Source: an uncultured Bacteroidota bacterium
Lineage (GTDB): Bacteria; Bacteroidota; Bacteroidia; Flavobacteriales_D; Crocinitomicaceae
Direction of reading: 5' to 3'
NCBI GenBank assembly: GCA_937899625.1
Contig: CALCCB010000127.1
Span: forward strand, 1 to 64,000
Length of the DNA: 64,000 nucleotides
Shown: positions 56,044-64,000 of the stretch, piece by piece
Numbering within the stretch: the first letter of the stretch is position 1
Layout of the letters: each line of letters starts with the position of its first letter
Made by a program: the position numbers and the translations under genes
The notes under the pieces: generated by a model
The model's input: the letters and a program-made list of their open reading frames with translations, nothing else
Told to the model about the DNA's origin: nothing
Databases searched by the model: none

Positions 56044-56051
56044 TAACTTTG
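56044..56051 (+). promoter_or_regulatory. -7 box (TAACTTTG) for the DUF4271-hemD pair
   Basis: TAACTTTG on the plus strand matches TAnnTTTG and ends 25 bases before the TTG start at 56077. With the minus-strand box at 55996-56003 it makes a compact divergent promoter region. No -33 TTG is seen at normal spacing. Confidence 0.4.
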
Positions 56052-56076
56052 TGTCAATATTACGAACCATAAAGAC

Positions 56077-56787
56077 TTGAAAGAAGGGGTGTTTTTCGGA
56101 GATGGAGTTGTCAATAATCCTGAAAGCTTATTACCTAAGGGAGGTCATGAATTATTATGGATCGGAAGTTTACTCCTGTTAAATTTCATTTTGCTTTCTT
56201 CCGTTCGGTTAAACAACGGTAGGGCCTATGTGCATTTGTTTAAACTGTTGAACAGCACCACCCATGTTGATGATCGTCTTAAGGAGACCTATCGATTAGA
56301 GTCATTTGTCAATGTTGGATTGCTTTTAAATTTTTTAATCAGCCAGTTTGTTTGTGCATTCTATGTTTCGATTGATATGATTCCATTGGATTGGTCCATC
56401 AGTATCATTAGTTCAGCATTGATCGTGTCCTGGATGTTTGTCATGCAATCTTTACTTCCAAGAATAATAGGATGGTTAATTGGTGAATCCTTGCCTCAAA
56501 GAACGATCCTGGCCAATACGTTTGTCGGATTTCATTTTTTTGGGATTCTTTTCGCTTTTATAGGGCTTGTCTGGTATTTGAATCCTCAATTTAAAGAGCA
56601 GCTCTCAATGATTGTTATAGTATTATTCAATTTAATGAATCTTGTAAGAGTAATAAAAAATAGCATTGTAGTTATTGGTGCTGGAGTAAGCTGGTATTAT
56701 ATAATTTTATATTTTTGCACTCTCGAAATTCTACCACTATTCGTAGCATATCACTACGTTGAGATGAATTTAGGGGTTGATTTTTAA
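56077..56787 (+). CDS. DUF4271-family membrane protein
   Basis: A 236-residue membrane protein with about six hydrophobic helices (LLWIGSLLLLNFILLSSV, LLLNFLISQFVCAFYVSI, VGFHFFGILFAFIGLVWYL, WYYIILYFCTLEILPLFVAY). The sequence LLPKGGHELLWIG near the start fits DUF4271 proteins of Bacteroidota, often found next to uroporphyrinogen-III synthase genes as here. The start is uncertain: a TTG at 56077 or a GTG at 56089, with no ATG nearby. Function is unknown. Confidence 0.75.
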   Translation: MKEGVFFGDGVVNNPESLLPKGGHELLWIGSLLLLNFILLSSVRLNNGRAYVHLFKLLNSTTHVDDRLKETYRLESFVNVGLLLNFLISQFVCAFYVSIDMIPLDWSISIISSALIVSWMFVMQSLLPRIIGWLIGESLPQRTILANTFVGFHFFGILFAFIGLVWYLNPQFKEQLSMIVIVLFNLMNLVRVIKNSIVVIGAGVSWYYIILYFCTLEILPLFVAYHYVEMNLGVDF

Positions 56788-56807
56788 GTTACTTAATTCG
56801 TTGAAAC

Positions 56808-57560
56808 TTGGCTGTCAAAACTATCTTAGTATCGCAACCGAAACCAGAAGGAGATAAGTCGCCTTATTTTGACCTTGCTGAAAAGTACAAGTTGAAAATT
56901 GATTTCATACCTTTTATACATGTAGAGGGTATTGGTGCTCAGGAGTTCCGTCAGCAAAAAGTTAATCTTGCGGATCAAACGGCAGTGATCATGACTTCCA
57001 GAACTGCGGTTGATCATTTTTTCAGAATTGCTGAAGAAATGAGATTTGAAGTTCCCGATACAATGAAATACTTCTGTATTTCTGAAGCCGTTGCCTATTA
57101 CCTTCAAAAATATGTGACCTATCGTAAGAGAAAGATCTTCTTTGGTAAACAGACGATAGAGGATCTTGTAGAGGTGATGAAGAAGCACAAATCTGAGAAG
57201 TTCTTACTTCCGTGCACAGATATCTTAAGAGATAAAATTCCGATTACCTTAGAGGATAATAAGATGAATTTTACAAAGGCAGTTTTGTATAGAACTGTTG
57301 CTTCTGATCTTTCTGATCTAGAGGATGTGAAGTACGATATGCTGGTGTTCTTTAGCCCTGGAGGAATTGAATCATTATTAAAGAATTTCCCTGACTTTAA
57401 ACAAAACGGAACGTTAATCGCGGCTTTTGGACCGACTACGGCGAATGCAGTGGTTAAGAATAATTTGAGACTTGATATTCATGCTCCTCAGCCAAATGCT
57501 CCTTCCATGACAGGCGCCATCGAGCTATACGTAAAAGAGCAGCTCAAAAAAGGAAAATAA
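56808..57560 (+). CDS. hemD: Uroporphyrinogen-III synthase
   Basis: Closes and rearranges hydroxymethylbilane to uroporphyrinogen III in heme synthesis. The 250-residue protein has the bilobed HemD pattern: TILVSQPKPEG at the start, VIMTSRTAVDHFF, KFLLPCTDILRDKIP, and in the second lobe DMLVFFSPGGIESLLKNFP and LIAAFGPTTANAV. HemD sequences diverge strongly, so the call rests on this pattern and on the DUF4271 neighbour. The start is a TTG at 56808; no ATG is available. A UUCG-loop terminator follows. Confidence 0.85.
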   Translation: MAVKTILVSQPKPEGDKSPYFDLAEKYKLKIDFIPFIHVEGIGAQEFRQQKVNLADQTAVIMTSRTAVDHFFRIAEEMRFEVPDTMKYFCISEAVAYYLQKYVTYRKRKIFFGKQTIEDLVEVMKKHKSEKFLLPCTDILRDKIPITLEDNKMNFTKAVLYRTVASDLSDLEDVKYDMLVFFSPGGIESLLKNFPDFKQNGTLIAAFGPTTANAVVKNNLRLDIHAPQPNAPSMTGAIELYVKEQLKKGK

Positions 57561-57565
57561 AATTT

Positions 57566-57597
57566 TGAAAAGGACAGCTTCGGTTGTCCTTTTTTAT
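57566..57597 (+). terminator. Intrinsic terminator with UUCG loop after hemD
   Basis: A long stem (AAAAGGACAGC pairing with GGTTGTCCTTTT, including G-U pairs) closes on a stable TTCG tetraloop and runs into a T tract. It overlaps the stop region of the convergent sirtuin gene and is A-rich on the other side, so it probably serves both. Confidence 0.88.
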
Positions 57598-58292
57598 TGA
57601 AGTTCTTGTAGTAGTCGTTGAAGACCCTCTTCAGCACCGGCAGGTATAACATTGAATCCAGATGGTAACGAAAATTCATGAACATTTGGGTCAATAATAT
57701 ACTTGATTGCATCGCTCTTCGTGAAATGGATCAACCCTGCAGCTGGATATACATTCAAAGAAGTTCCAATAACAATCAAAATATCGGCTTTCGATATAAT
57801 TTCGGCTGCCTTTGATAACATTGGGACCTCTTCTCCGAACCATACGACGTGAGGTCTGAGCACATATCCCTCCGGACAACGTTCTTCCATAGTCAACTCC
57901 CATCCTTCGATTGGGAAATAATTCCTTCCACTATTGGGACCGGAACTCTTAGAAAACCGAATATTTCCGTGCAAATGCAAAACATCCTTAGAGCCAGCTC
58001 TTTCATGAAGGTCATCAATATTTTGTGTAATGACTGTTACTGGGAAATGGTGTTCCATTTGGGCGATCAGTAGATGTCCTTTATTGGGTTCACATGCTAT
58101 GATTTGTTTTCTTCTTAAATTGTAGAACTCCTGCACTAGTGTAGGATTCTTTCTCCATGCTTCCGGTGTGGCAACTTCTTCAATTTTGTATTGTTCCCAG
58201 AGACCTCCAGAGTCTCTAAAAGTTGAAATTCCACTCTCAGCACTCATGCCTGCGCCAGAAAAGACTACTATACGATTTGTTTTGATTTTCAC
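57594..58292 (-). CDS. Sir2-family NAD-dependent deacylase, zinc site degenerate
   Basis: A 232-residue sirtuin. The NAD-binding GAGMSAESGISTFRDSGGLW, the TQNIDDLHERAG loop and the catalytic His108 in HLHGN are intact, as is RPHVVWFGE. Tyr57 and Arg60 (EFYNLRRKQ) match the Y-x-x-R pair of SIRT5/CobB-type desuccinylases, so acyl groups such as succinyl are likely substrates. The zinc-binding region (about 113-146) has only one Cys (139) instead of the usual four. The start is a GTG at 58292, with no good ATG nearby. Confidence 0.88.
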   Translation of the reverse strand: MKIKTNRIVVFSGAGMSAESGISTFRDSGGLWEQYKIEEVATPEAWRKNPTLVQEFYNLRRKQIIACEPNKGHLLIAQMEHHFPVTVITQNIDDLHERAGSKDVLHLHGNIRFSKSSGPNSGRNYFPIEGWELTMEERCPEGYVLRPHVVWFGEEVPMLSKAAEIISKADILIVIGTSLNVYPAAGLIHFTKSDAIKYIIDPNVHEFSLPSGFNVIPAGAEEGLQRLLQELQ

Positions 58293-58389
58293 AGAAATTC
58301 TTGTTTGTCTCTTAAAAATAACTATTTAGCTTGTTTTAGGAGTCCAATAATTTCATAACTTTCACATTCGTAAGGAAGAAGCGTTCTTC

Positions 58390-58397
58390 TATCTTTA
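58390..58397 (+). promoter_or_regulatory. -7-like box (TATCTTTA) for the thioredoxin-fold T9SS gene
   Basis: TATCTTTA lies 35 bases before the ATG at 58433 and is one base off TAnnTTTG. The longer form TATCTTTAC is shared with the boxes before the genes at 16283 and 60057. No standard -33 TTG was found. Confidence 0.4.
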
Positions 58398-58432
58398 CAC
58401 TATCAATGTCGAAAAATTATAAAAGTTAAACT

Positions 58433-59947
58433 ATGAAAAAACTATTATTCTCTGCTCTTTTGGTGTCAGGAGGTTTCTTTTCAGTAAACGCTCAGTTGGC
58501 TGATGGATCTATCGCTCCTAATTTCACCGTTACTGCTTATCAGCCAGGTTTGGCTAATGCAGGATTGAACAACAACGGTACATTTACGTTGTATGATTAT
58601 CTGGATATGGGTTATACAGTAATCATGGATGTGTCTGCAACTTGGTGTGGACCATGTTGGAGTTATCATCAAGGAGGGGCTTTAGAAGACCTTTATGCAG
58701 CGCACGGTCCTGCTGGTCATCCAGGAGTTAGTGGTTCTACTACTGACGACGTTATGGTGATCTGGGTTGAAGGTGACGCTTCTACTGCTGATGCAACGAT
58801 GTTGGACGGAGCTGGTTCAATCGGGAACTGGATCAATCCAACTGGATCATATGAGATCGAATTCCCAATGGCAAACCCAGGTTCTACAGTGGCGAATCAG
58901 ATCAACAATGGATACAATATCGGATTTTTCCCTACTATCTACAAGATTTGTCCTAACCGTACGATCAGTGAAGTAGGTCAGTTGTCTGCATCTGCTCTTT
59001 ATGGAACAGTTTCTTCTTGTCCTGCTCCTGCATCTGCTCCAAATGACGGAGCTCTTCTTCAGTACTTGGGTGATAACAAAGCTTGTGGAGCTGTTGATCT
59101 TGTAGTAAGACTTCAGAACAATGGAACATCACCGTTGACTTCTTGTACAATTACTGCAACTGAAGGTGCAACAACAGTTGCTACTTACAACTGGACAGGG
59201 AACTTGAGTACCTATGGTATTGCTGATGTAACTATCGGACAGTTCACACCAACAAACACTAACCACAACCTGAACATTTCAATTACAACTGCAGATGGAA
59301 ATGCTGCAAATAATGCTGTTGCAACTCAGGTTGGATTAGCTAGTACTGGTACTTCAAACAACGTTGTTGTGAAAGTTAGCCTTGACAGATATGGTTCTGA
59401 AACTTCTTGGAAGATCAAGAGAAGTAACGGTACAACTGCTTACTCTTCTCCTACTTATTCTGACGCAGCTGCTAATGGAACTTATCCACAGCCTGACATC
59501 AACACGTTCTTGCCTGATGATTGTTACAGTTTAGAGGTTCTTGACTCATACGGAGATGGATTTGACAGCGGATATGGAAACGGATTGGTTGAAGTATGGG
59601 TAAATGGGGTTAAGATCGCTGGTGTATCTGACTTCCCAACTGGATCAGAAGCTGGTGATGCATTCCTTTTGGATGGAGTTGCGGGTATCGAAGAAAATCT
59701 TTCAAATTCTTTGAGTGTTTATCCTAACCCTGCTTCGGAAGAGCTTAATGTTTCTTTTGAAGCAAATGGAGATTATGTGATCGCTATCCTTGATCTTCAG
59801 GGAAGAATGGTTGCAACTCAAACGTTAACAGGTTTGACAGGTTCACAAACTGTGAAGTTCCCAGTTTCTGACTTGGCAAAAGGAAGTTATATCGTTAAGA
59901 TCTCTAGAGAAGGAGTTTCTCAAACTCAGAACGTAGTTATCAGATAA
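58433..59947 (+). CDS. Secreted thioredoxin-fold protein with T9SS type A sorting signal
   Basis: A 504-residue exported protein. A signal peptide (ending SVNAQ) leads into a thioredoxin-like domain (about 22-185) with an intact redox motif CGPC at 72-75 in VSATWCGPCWSYHQ and the following cis-Pro region GFFPTIYKICP. Beta-rich domains follow (about 200-410; one region reads DDCYSLEVLDSYGDGFDSGYG). The C-terminal 80 residues (VYPNPASEELNVSF, KGSYIVKISREG) are a T9SS type A signal. It probably acts in disulfide exchange at the cell surface or outside. Codon choice (many GCT, TCT, GTT) suggests high expression. Confidence 0.88.
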   Translation: MKKLLFSALLVSGGFFSVNAQLADGSIAPNFTVTAYQPGLANAGLNNNGTFTLYDYLDMGYTVIMDVSATWCGPCWSYHQGGALEDLYAAHGPAGHPGVSGSTTDDVMVIWVEGDASTADATMLDGAGSIGNWINPTGSYEIEFPMANPGSTVANQINNGYNIGFFPTIYKICPNRTISEVGQLSASALYGTVSSCPAPASAPNDGALLQYLGDNKACGAVDLVVRLQNNGTSPLTSCTITATEGATTVATYNWTGNLSTYGIADVTIGQFTPTNTNHNLNISITTADGNAANNAVATQVGLASTGTSNNVVVKVSLDRYGSETSWKIKRSNGTTAYSSPTYSDAAANGTYPQPDINTFLPDDCYSLEVLDSYGDGFDSGYGNGLVEVWVNGVKIAGVSDFPTGSEAGDAFLLDGVAGIEENLSNSLSVYPNPASEELNVSFEANGDYVIAILDLQGRMVATQTLTGLTGSQTVKFPVSDLAKGSYIVKISREGVSQTQNVVIR

Positions 59948-59967
59948 TAATCATTAATTGATGGAAG

Positions 59968-59993
59968 AGCCCGGTTTTCACCGGGCTTTTTTG
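59968..59993 (+). terminator. Intrinsic terminator after the thioredoxin-fold gene
   Basis: A seven-base-pair GC-rich stem (AGCCCGG / CCGGGCT) with a six-base loop is followed by a run of T. It sits 20 bases after the stop codon. Confidence 0.9.
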
Positions 59994-60029
59994 TTTCTAT
60001 CAATATCGTGCTATTACCATGCATTTTAG

Positions 60030-60037
60030 TATCTTTA
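60030..60037 (+). promoter_or_regulatory. -7-like box (TATCTTTA) for the malic enzyme gene
   Basis: TATCTTTA ends 19 bases before the ATG at 60057 and is one base off TAnnTTTG. It is just after a strong terminator, so a promoter is expected here. No standard -33 TTG was found. Confidence 0.45.
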
Positions 60038-60056
60038 CAAGCTTCAAAAAACATCT

Positions 60057-62321
60057 ATGGCTAAGATCCGTAAACAAGATGCGCTTGATTACCACTCTTC
60101 AGGAAGACCTGGAAAGATCGAGGTAATTCCGACAAAACCATATTCCTCCCAAAGGGATCTGTCTCTGGCTTACTCTCCAGGGGTTGCAGAACCATGTCTC
60201 AGGATTGCTGAAAACAAGGAGGATGTTTACAAATACACGTCAAAATCGAATTTAGTAGCTGTAATTTCCAACGGAACTGCTGTTTTGGGATTGGGTGATA
60301 TTGGCCCAGAAGCTTCCAAGCCTGTTATGGAGGGGAAAGGTCTTCTATTTAAAATCTTTGCGGACATAGATGTTTTTGATATTGAAGTTGATGCAAAAGA
60401 CCCTGAACTTTTTATTCAAACAGTAAAGGCAATAGCACCAACTTTCGGAGGTATTAACCTCGAAGACATTAAAGCGCCAGAGGCTTTTGAGATCGAAAGA
60501 AGGCTTAAAGAAGAACTTGATATTCCGATCATGCATGATGACCAGCATGGAACGGCGATCATTTCTTCCGCTGCTCTTTTGAACGCTTTGGAGATCGCCA
60601 ACAAAAAGATCGAAAAGGTAAAGATCGTGGTGTCGGGAGCTGGAGCTTCAGCATTGAGTTGTGCTCGACTCTATCATGCATTGGGAGCAAAGTTGGAGAA
60701 CATTTTTATGTTTGACTCTAAGGGCTTGATCCACAGCGGAAGGACGGATCTTGACGAAATGAAAAAACTTTTCTCTGGACATAAAAAGGACATCGCTTTT
60801 GAGGAGGCTTTTAAAAAAGCAGATGTATTTCTTGGCTTGTCAAGAGGTGGATTGGTTTCTAAGGAAATGATCGCAGTTATGGCCAAGGATCCTATCGTTC
60901 TTGCTTTAGCGAATCCGGAGCCGGAAATTTCTTACAAGGAAGCAACTTCGGTTAGAAAAGACATTATCATGGCTACAGGACGTTCTGATCATCCGAATCA
61001 GGTAAACAACGTTCTTGGTTTCCCATTCATTTTTCGAGGGGCTCTCGATGTAAGGGCTACAACTATCAACGAAGAAATGAAACTTGCTGCCGTAAAAGCA
61101 ATCGCGTCACTAGCAAAAGAAACGATTCCGGAAGAGGTGGTTGAGGCATATGGAGAAAAGAGCATCTCTTTTGGTAGAGATCAGATCATTCCAAAACCAC
61201 TCGATCCTCGTTTGATCTATTATGTTGCGCCTGCTGTTGCTCGTGCAGCTATGGATTCAGGTGTTGCCAGAGAGCCGATCAAGGATTGGGATGCATATGA
61301 AATGGAACTTAAGAACCGTTTGGGTCTTGATAATAAGTTGGTAAGAAATATTACCGAAAAGGCTCAAGCGAATCCTAAGCGGGTTGTTTTTGCAGAAGCC
61401 GATAATATAAAGATCTTGAAAGCAGCACAAACCGCTTGGGAAGAAGGTGTGGCAATGCCTATCCTTCTTGGAAAAAGAAACAAGATTGAAAAATTGATCG
61501 CAGAATATAGCATTGAGATTCCGGACACACAGATCATTGACCCGAAAAGTGAAGAGGAAGAGGAAAGGAGGATCTTATTTGGTAAGAAATTCTTTGAAAA
61601 AAGAATGCGTAAAGGCTTTACCGAATTCGAATCTATTCAGATCATGCGCGAAAGAAATCACTTTGGTGCTATGATGGTAGAAATGGGTGATGCTGACGCA
61701 ATGATTTCAGGGATCACCAGAAATTATAGAGACGTTGTACGTCCCGCGATACAGACGGTTGGTTTACAGAAAGATGTTAAAACCATTTCAGGAATGTACA
61801 TTCTTGTAACGAAGAAAGGGCCATTGTTCCTTGCTGATACGACGATTAACTTGAATCCGACGGCAGAAGAGATCGCTGAGATCACAAGTAACGTGGCAAA
61901 GACGATTCGTAAATTCAAAGTGACCCCAAGAATTGCTCTTTTGAGTTATTCAAATTTTGGTTCGTCAACTGGTCCGGATGCAGATAAAATGGCGAAAGCG
62001 GTTCAAATCTTGCATGAAACCAATCCAAACCTTATTGTGGATGGTGAAGTTCAGGCTAATTTTGCGCTTGATAACGAGTTGATGCTCGAGAAATTTTCCT
62101 TTTCAACTTTAGCGAATAAACAGGTGAATACATTGATCTTCCCAAATTTGTCATCAGGTAATATTGCATACAAGCTGTTACAAAAGATGACTGAAGTTGA
62201 TGCTATCGGTCCAGTTTTGGTTGGCTTAAAGAAATCCGTTCACGTTTTACAAATGGGATCCTCTGTAAGAGAGATCGTTAACATGGTCAAGATCGCAGTT
62301 GTTGATGCCCAAAACAAATAA
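60057..62321 (+). CDS. maeB: NADP-type malic enzyme with C-terminal phosphotransacetylase-like domain
   Basis: Decarboxylates malate to pyruvate, linking the TCA cycle to pyruvate and NADPH supply. The malic part (about 1-420) has [35 protein letters not shown] and the nucleotide-binding [13 protein letters not shown]. The C-terminal part (about 430-754) is a phosphotransacetylase-like domain ([45 protein letters not shown]), which in this family usually senses acetyl-CoA rather than acting as an enzyme. Length 754 is typical. ruvA follows after three bases. Confidence 0.94.
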   Translation: MAKIRKQDALDYHSSGRPGKIEVIPTKPYSSQRDLSLAYSPGVAEPCLRIAENKEDVYKYTSKSNLVAVISNGTAVLGLGDIGPEASKPVMEGKGLLFKIFADIDVFDIEVDAKDPELFIQTVKAIAPTFGGINLEDIKAPEAFEIERRLKEELDIPIMHDDQHGTAIISSAALLNALEIANKKIEKVKIVVSGAGASALSCARLYHALGAKLENIFMFDSKGLIHSGRTDLDEMKKLFSGHKKDIAFEEAFKKADVFLGLSRGGLVSKEMIAVMAKDPIVLALANPEPEISYKEATSVRKDIIMATGRSDHPNQVNNVLGFPFIFRGALDVRATTINEEMKLAAVKAIASLAKETIPEEVVEAYGEKSISFGRDQIIPKPLDPRLIYYVAPAVARAAMDSGVAREPIKDWDAYEMELKNRLGLDNKLVRNITEKAQANPKRVVFAEADNIKILKAAQTAWEEGVAMPILLGKRNKIEKLIAEYSIEIPDTQIIDPKSEEEEERRILFGKKFFEKRMRKGFTEFESIQIMRERNHFGAMMVEMGDADAMISGITRNYRDVVRPAIQTVGLQKDVKTISGMYILVTKKGPLFLADTTINLNPTAEEIAEITSNVAKTIRKFKVTPRIALLSYSNFGSSTGPDADKMAKAVQILHETNPNLIVDGEVQANFALDNELMLEKFSFSTLANKQVNTLIFPNLSSGNIAYKLLQKMTEVDAIGPVLVGLKKSVHVLQMGSSVREIVNMVKIAVVDAQNK

Positions 62322-62324
62322 AGA

Positions 62325-62900
62325 ATGATCGTTCAGCTTCAAGGTAGATTAATTGAAAAGAATCCTACAGATCTTGTGATAGATTGTGGGGGTATAGGAT
62401 ATGGGGTAAAGATCTCATTGAATACTTTTTCAAATCTTGGAGATGATGAAGCAGTTCGGGTGTACACCAAATTGATCGTTCGCGAAGACGCTCATTTGTT
62501 GTACGGATTCGCATCCAAAGAAGAACGAGAAATGTTTGAACATTTGATCTCTGTTTCAGGAATTGGTCCTAATACTGCTATGATCATGTTGTCCTCTATG
62601 CTCCCGGATGATATCGCTCAGGCGATCCAGAATGAAGATGTGAGGACAATTCAGAGTATAAAAGGAATTGGAGCAAAGACCGCACAGCGGGTAATTGTTG
62701 ACTTGAAGGACAAAATGTTAAAAATGACATTTTCTTCTGAAAATATATTTACTCAAAACAATACGAATCGTTTTGATGCGTTAACAGCATTGATTTCACT
62801 GGGATTTGACAAAAAATCAGCTGAAAAGGCAATTGAAAAGGTTTCTTCAGGGGAAGACTCTGTTGAATTCCTGATCAAAGAAGCATTGAAGATATTATAA
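62325..62900 (+). CDS. ruvA: Holliday junction branch migration protein RuvA
   Basis: RuvA binds Holliday junctions and guides the RuvB motor in recombination and repair. The 191-residue protein has an N-terminal OB domain (MIVQLQGRLIEKNPTDLVIDCGGIGYGVKIS), two helix-hairpin-helix motifs (ISVSGIGPNTAMIML and SIKGIGAKTAQRVIVDLKDK) and a C-terminal domain that contacts RuvB (DALTALISLGFDKKSAEKAIEK). Its stop shares a base with the sprA start, the usual RuvA-SprA order in Bacteroidota. Confidence 0.96.
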   Translation: MIVQLQGRLIEKNPTDLVIDCGGIGYGVKISLNTFSNLGDDEAVRVYTKLIVREDAHLLYGFASKEEREMFEHLISVSGIGPNTAMIMLSSMLPDDIAQAIQNEDVRTIQSIKGIGAKTAQRVIVDLKDKMLKMTFSSENIFTQNNTNRFDALTALISLGFDKKSAEKAIEKVSSGEDSVEFLIKEALKIL

Positions 62901-64000
62901 TGAATAGAATACTGCTTTTGAGAACGACAAAACACGTTGGGCTGCTACTTGTGCAGCTGCTGTTCGCACATGCATTATTTGCACAGGATCCTGACACAAC
63001 ACTATTATACCCTATTTCAAATAGCAACGATCCTACCCAGACTTCGCAGCAGAGCTTCGATCTTGGAGACCCAACCTCTGTAAATCAAACGATCGTGTAT
63101 GATCCGATCACAGGAACATACGTTTTCAAAGAAACGATGGGAACAAATGTCAATTATCGAAATCCTTCGATGATGACACTTGAAGAATACATCGAATATG
63201 AGCGTCAGAAATCATTGCGTGAGAACTGGAAAGACCGTATCGATGAGCAAACTGCCGAAGGACAGCCGTTTGAGCTACCGATCAAAATCGGGTCTAAAGC
63301 ATTTGAAAATTTCTTTGGCTCAGATGAGATCACTATTCGTCCGCAAGGGTCCGTCGAATTATCCTTTGGGGTGAACTCGTCACGTTATGACAATCCTATT
63401 CTCCCGGTAAAGCAGAGGAGGATAACTCGATTTGATTTTCAGCAGCAGATCCAGATGAATCTTGTGGGTCAGATCGGAACAAAATTAAAGATCGGAACCA
63501 GCTATAACACACAGGCAGCCTTTGATTTTGATAACATTTCAAAATTGGAATATACGGGTGATGAAGATCAGATCATGCAAAAGATCGAATTAGGAAACGT
63601 TGCCATGGAACTTCCGACTTCATTGATCCAGGGTTCACAAACCTTGTTTGGAGCTAAGACCCAAATGAAGTTTGGTCGATCAACGGTAGACCTTATCGCT
63701 GCATCTTCGAAGGGAAAAAGACAAGAGATCAACATCACAGGTAAAGCGCAGGTGCAGAAATTTGAGTTATCTGCAGATAATTATGAGGCCAATCGACACT
63801 ATTTCCTGAACCTTTATCATCATGACCATTATGATGAGGCAATGTCGACAATGCCGATTGTTAACTCAACGACCTATATCACGCGTATGGAAGTTTGGGT
63901 AACCAACCGAACAAACAACACTGAAAACACAAGAAACATTCTGGCATTTGCCGATTTAGGAGAAGCTAAACCTGAAAACTGGCAAGGTAACCCTGGGTCA
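62900..64000 (+). CDS. sprA: T9SS outer-membrane translocon protein SprA, N-terminal part (cut by window edge)
   Basis: An open frame runs from the ATG at 62900 to the window end (367 codons) with no stop. It has a signal-like start (GLLLVQLLFAHALFAQD) and then SprA features: SMMTLEEYIEYERQKSLRENW, FGSDEITIRPQGSVELSFG, FDFQQQIQMNLVGQIGTKLKI and ITRMEVWVTNRTNNTENTRN. SprA forms the large outer-membrane channel of the type IX system and is usually over 2000 residues, so most of the gene lies beyond the window. The ATG overlaps the ruvA stop by one base. Its presence confirms that the T9SS cargo genes in this window have their secretion machinery in the same genome. Confidence 0.93.
   Translation, partial: MNRILLLRTTKHVGLLLVQLLFAHALFAQDPDTTLLYPISNSNDPTQTSQQSFDLGDPTSVNQTIVYDPITGTYVFKETMGTNVNYRNPSMMTLEEYIEYERQKSLRENWKDRIDEQTAEGQPFELPIKIGSKAFENFFGSDEITIRPQGSVELSFGVNSSRYDNPILPVKQRRITRFDFQQQIQMNLVGQIGTKLKIGTSYNTQAAFDFDNISKLEYTGDEDQIMQKIELGNVAMELPTSLIQGSQTLFGAKTQMKFGRSTVDLIAASSKGKRQEINITGKAQVQKFELSADNYEANRHYFLNLYHHDHYDEAMSTMPIVNSTTYITRMEVWVTNRTNNTENTRNILAFADLGEAKPENWQGNPGS

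Overview
The window looks like a chromosomal segment of a low-GC Bacteroidota, most likely order Flavobacteriales (a Crocinitomicaceae/Cryomorphaceae-like relative is a guess). The reasons are several proteins with type IX secretion (T9SS) C-terminal signals, a PorP/SprF protein, a partial SprA after ruvA, DUF6089 and DUF4271 proteins, a HU-CCDC81/SPOR protein, a split transketolase and -7 promoter boxes of the Bacteroidota form TAnnTTTG. No rRNA, tRNA, CRISPR array, insertion sequence or prophage was found, and no gene-free stretch exceeds 300 bases.

Layout. 1-5.2 kb: start of an MFS transporter (-), ribD, a DMT-type transporter, an MBL-fold hydrolase, a HU-CCDC81/SPOR membrane protein and gap (-). 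5.2-8.1 kb: a secreted T9SS type B protein and a small secreted partner (-). 8.2-14.2 kb: a compact plus-strand operon with transketolase N-half, a secreted VWA protein, transketolase C-half, ECF sigma factor, a membrane anti-sigma-like protein, a Spy-like protein and a class III aminotransferase. 14.1-16.1 kb: kdtA and an outer-membrane-like protein (-). 16.3-24.4 kb: a nucleotide-sugar operon (WbpE-, Ugd-, UXS-, WbpD-, WbpB-, WbpA- and RfbB-like proteins, then a CpsB-like phosphatase) with no glycosyltransferase in view. 24.4-28.7 kb: pdxJ (-), CBS protein, nadK, a cyclophilin-FKBP fusion, a DUF6089 protein (-). 28.8-34.8 kb: DUF4139 protein, carotenoid desaturase, VOC protein, an unrecognised protein, arginine decarboxylase and an ArsC-like protein.

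34.9-42.5 kb (minus strand) is a complete isoleucine/valine operon, ilvE-ilvD-ilvB-ilvN-ilvC-ilvA. In front of ilvE lies what I read as a full transcription attenuator: a 19-residue leader peptide with five Ile, three Thr and one Val codons, a 13-bp inverted repeat bracketing the leader ORF, a candidate antiterminator pairing whose 5' arm contains the leader stop codon, and an intrinsic terminator. This is the strongest regulatory finding in the window.

42.5-54.7 kb (minus strand) is rich in T9SS and signalling genes: a beta-helix T9SS type A protein with a canonical promoter, a LytTR membrane regulator overlapping a TPR membrane protein, a PorP/SprF protein next to a 1482-residue repeat adhesin, and a NarL-type response regulator with a TPR histidine kinase. 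54.8-64 kb: acyl-CoA dehydrogenase (-), DUF4271 protein, hemD, a sirtuin lacking most zinc cysteines (-), a T9SS-secreted thioredoxin-fold protein, malic enzyme/phosphotransacetylase, ruvA and the start of sprA.

Together the genes cover core metabolism (riboflavin, pentose phosphate, branched-chain amino acids, B6, NADP, heme, C4 acid metabolism), envelope sugar precursor supply, and T9SS-dependent surface proteins with nearby regulators. All functional calls come from reading motifs and translated sequence; no database search was run.
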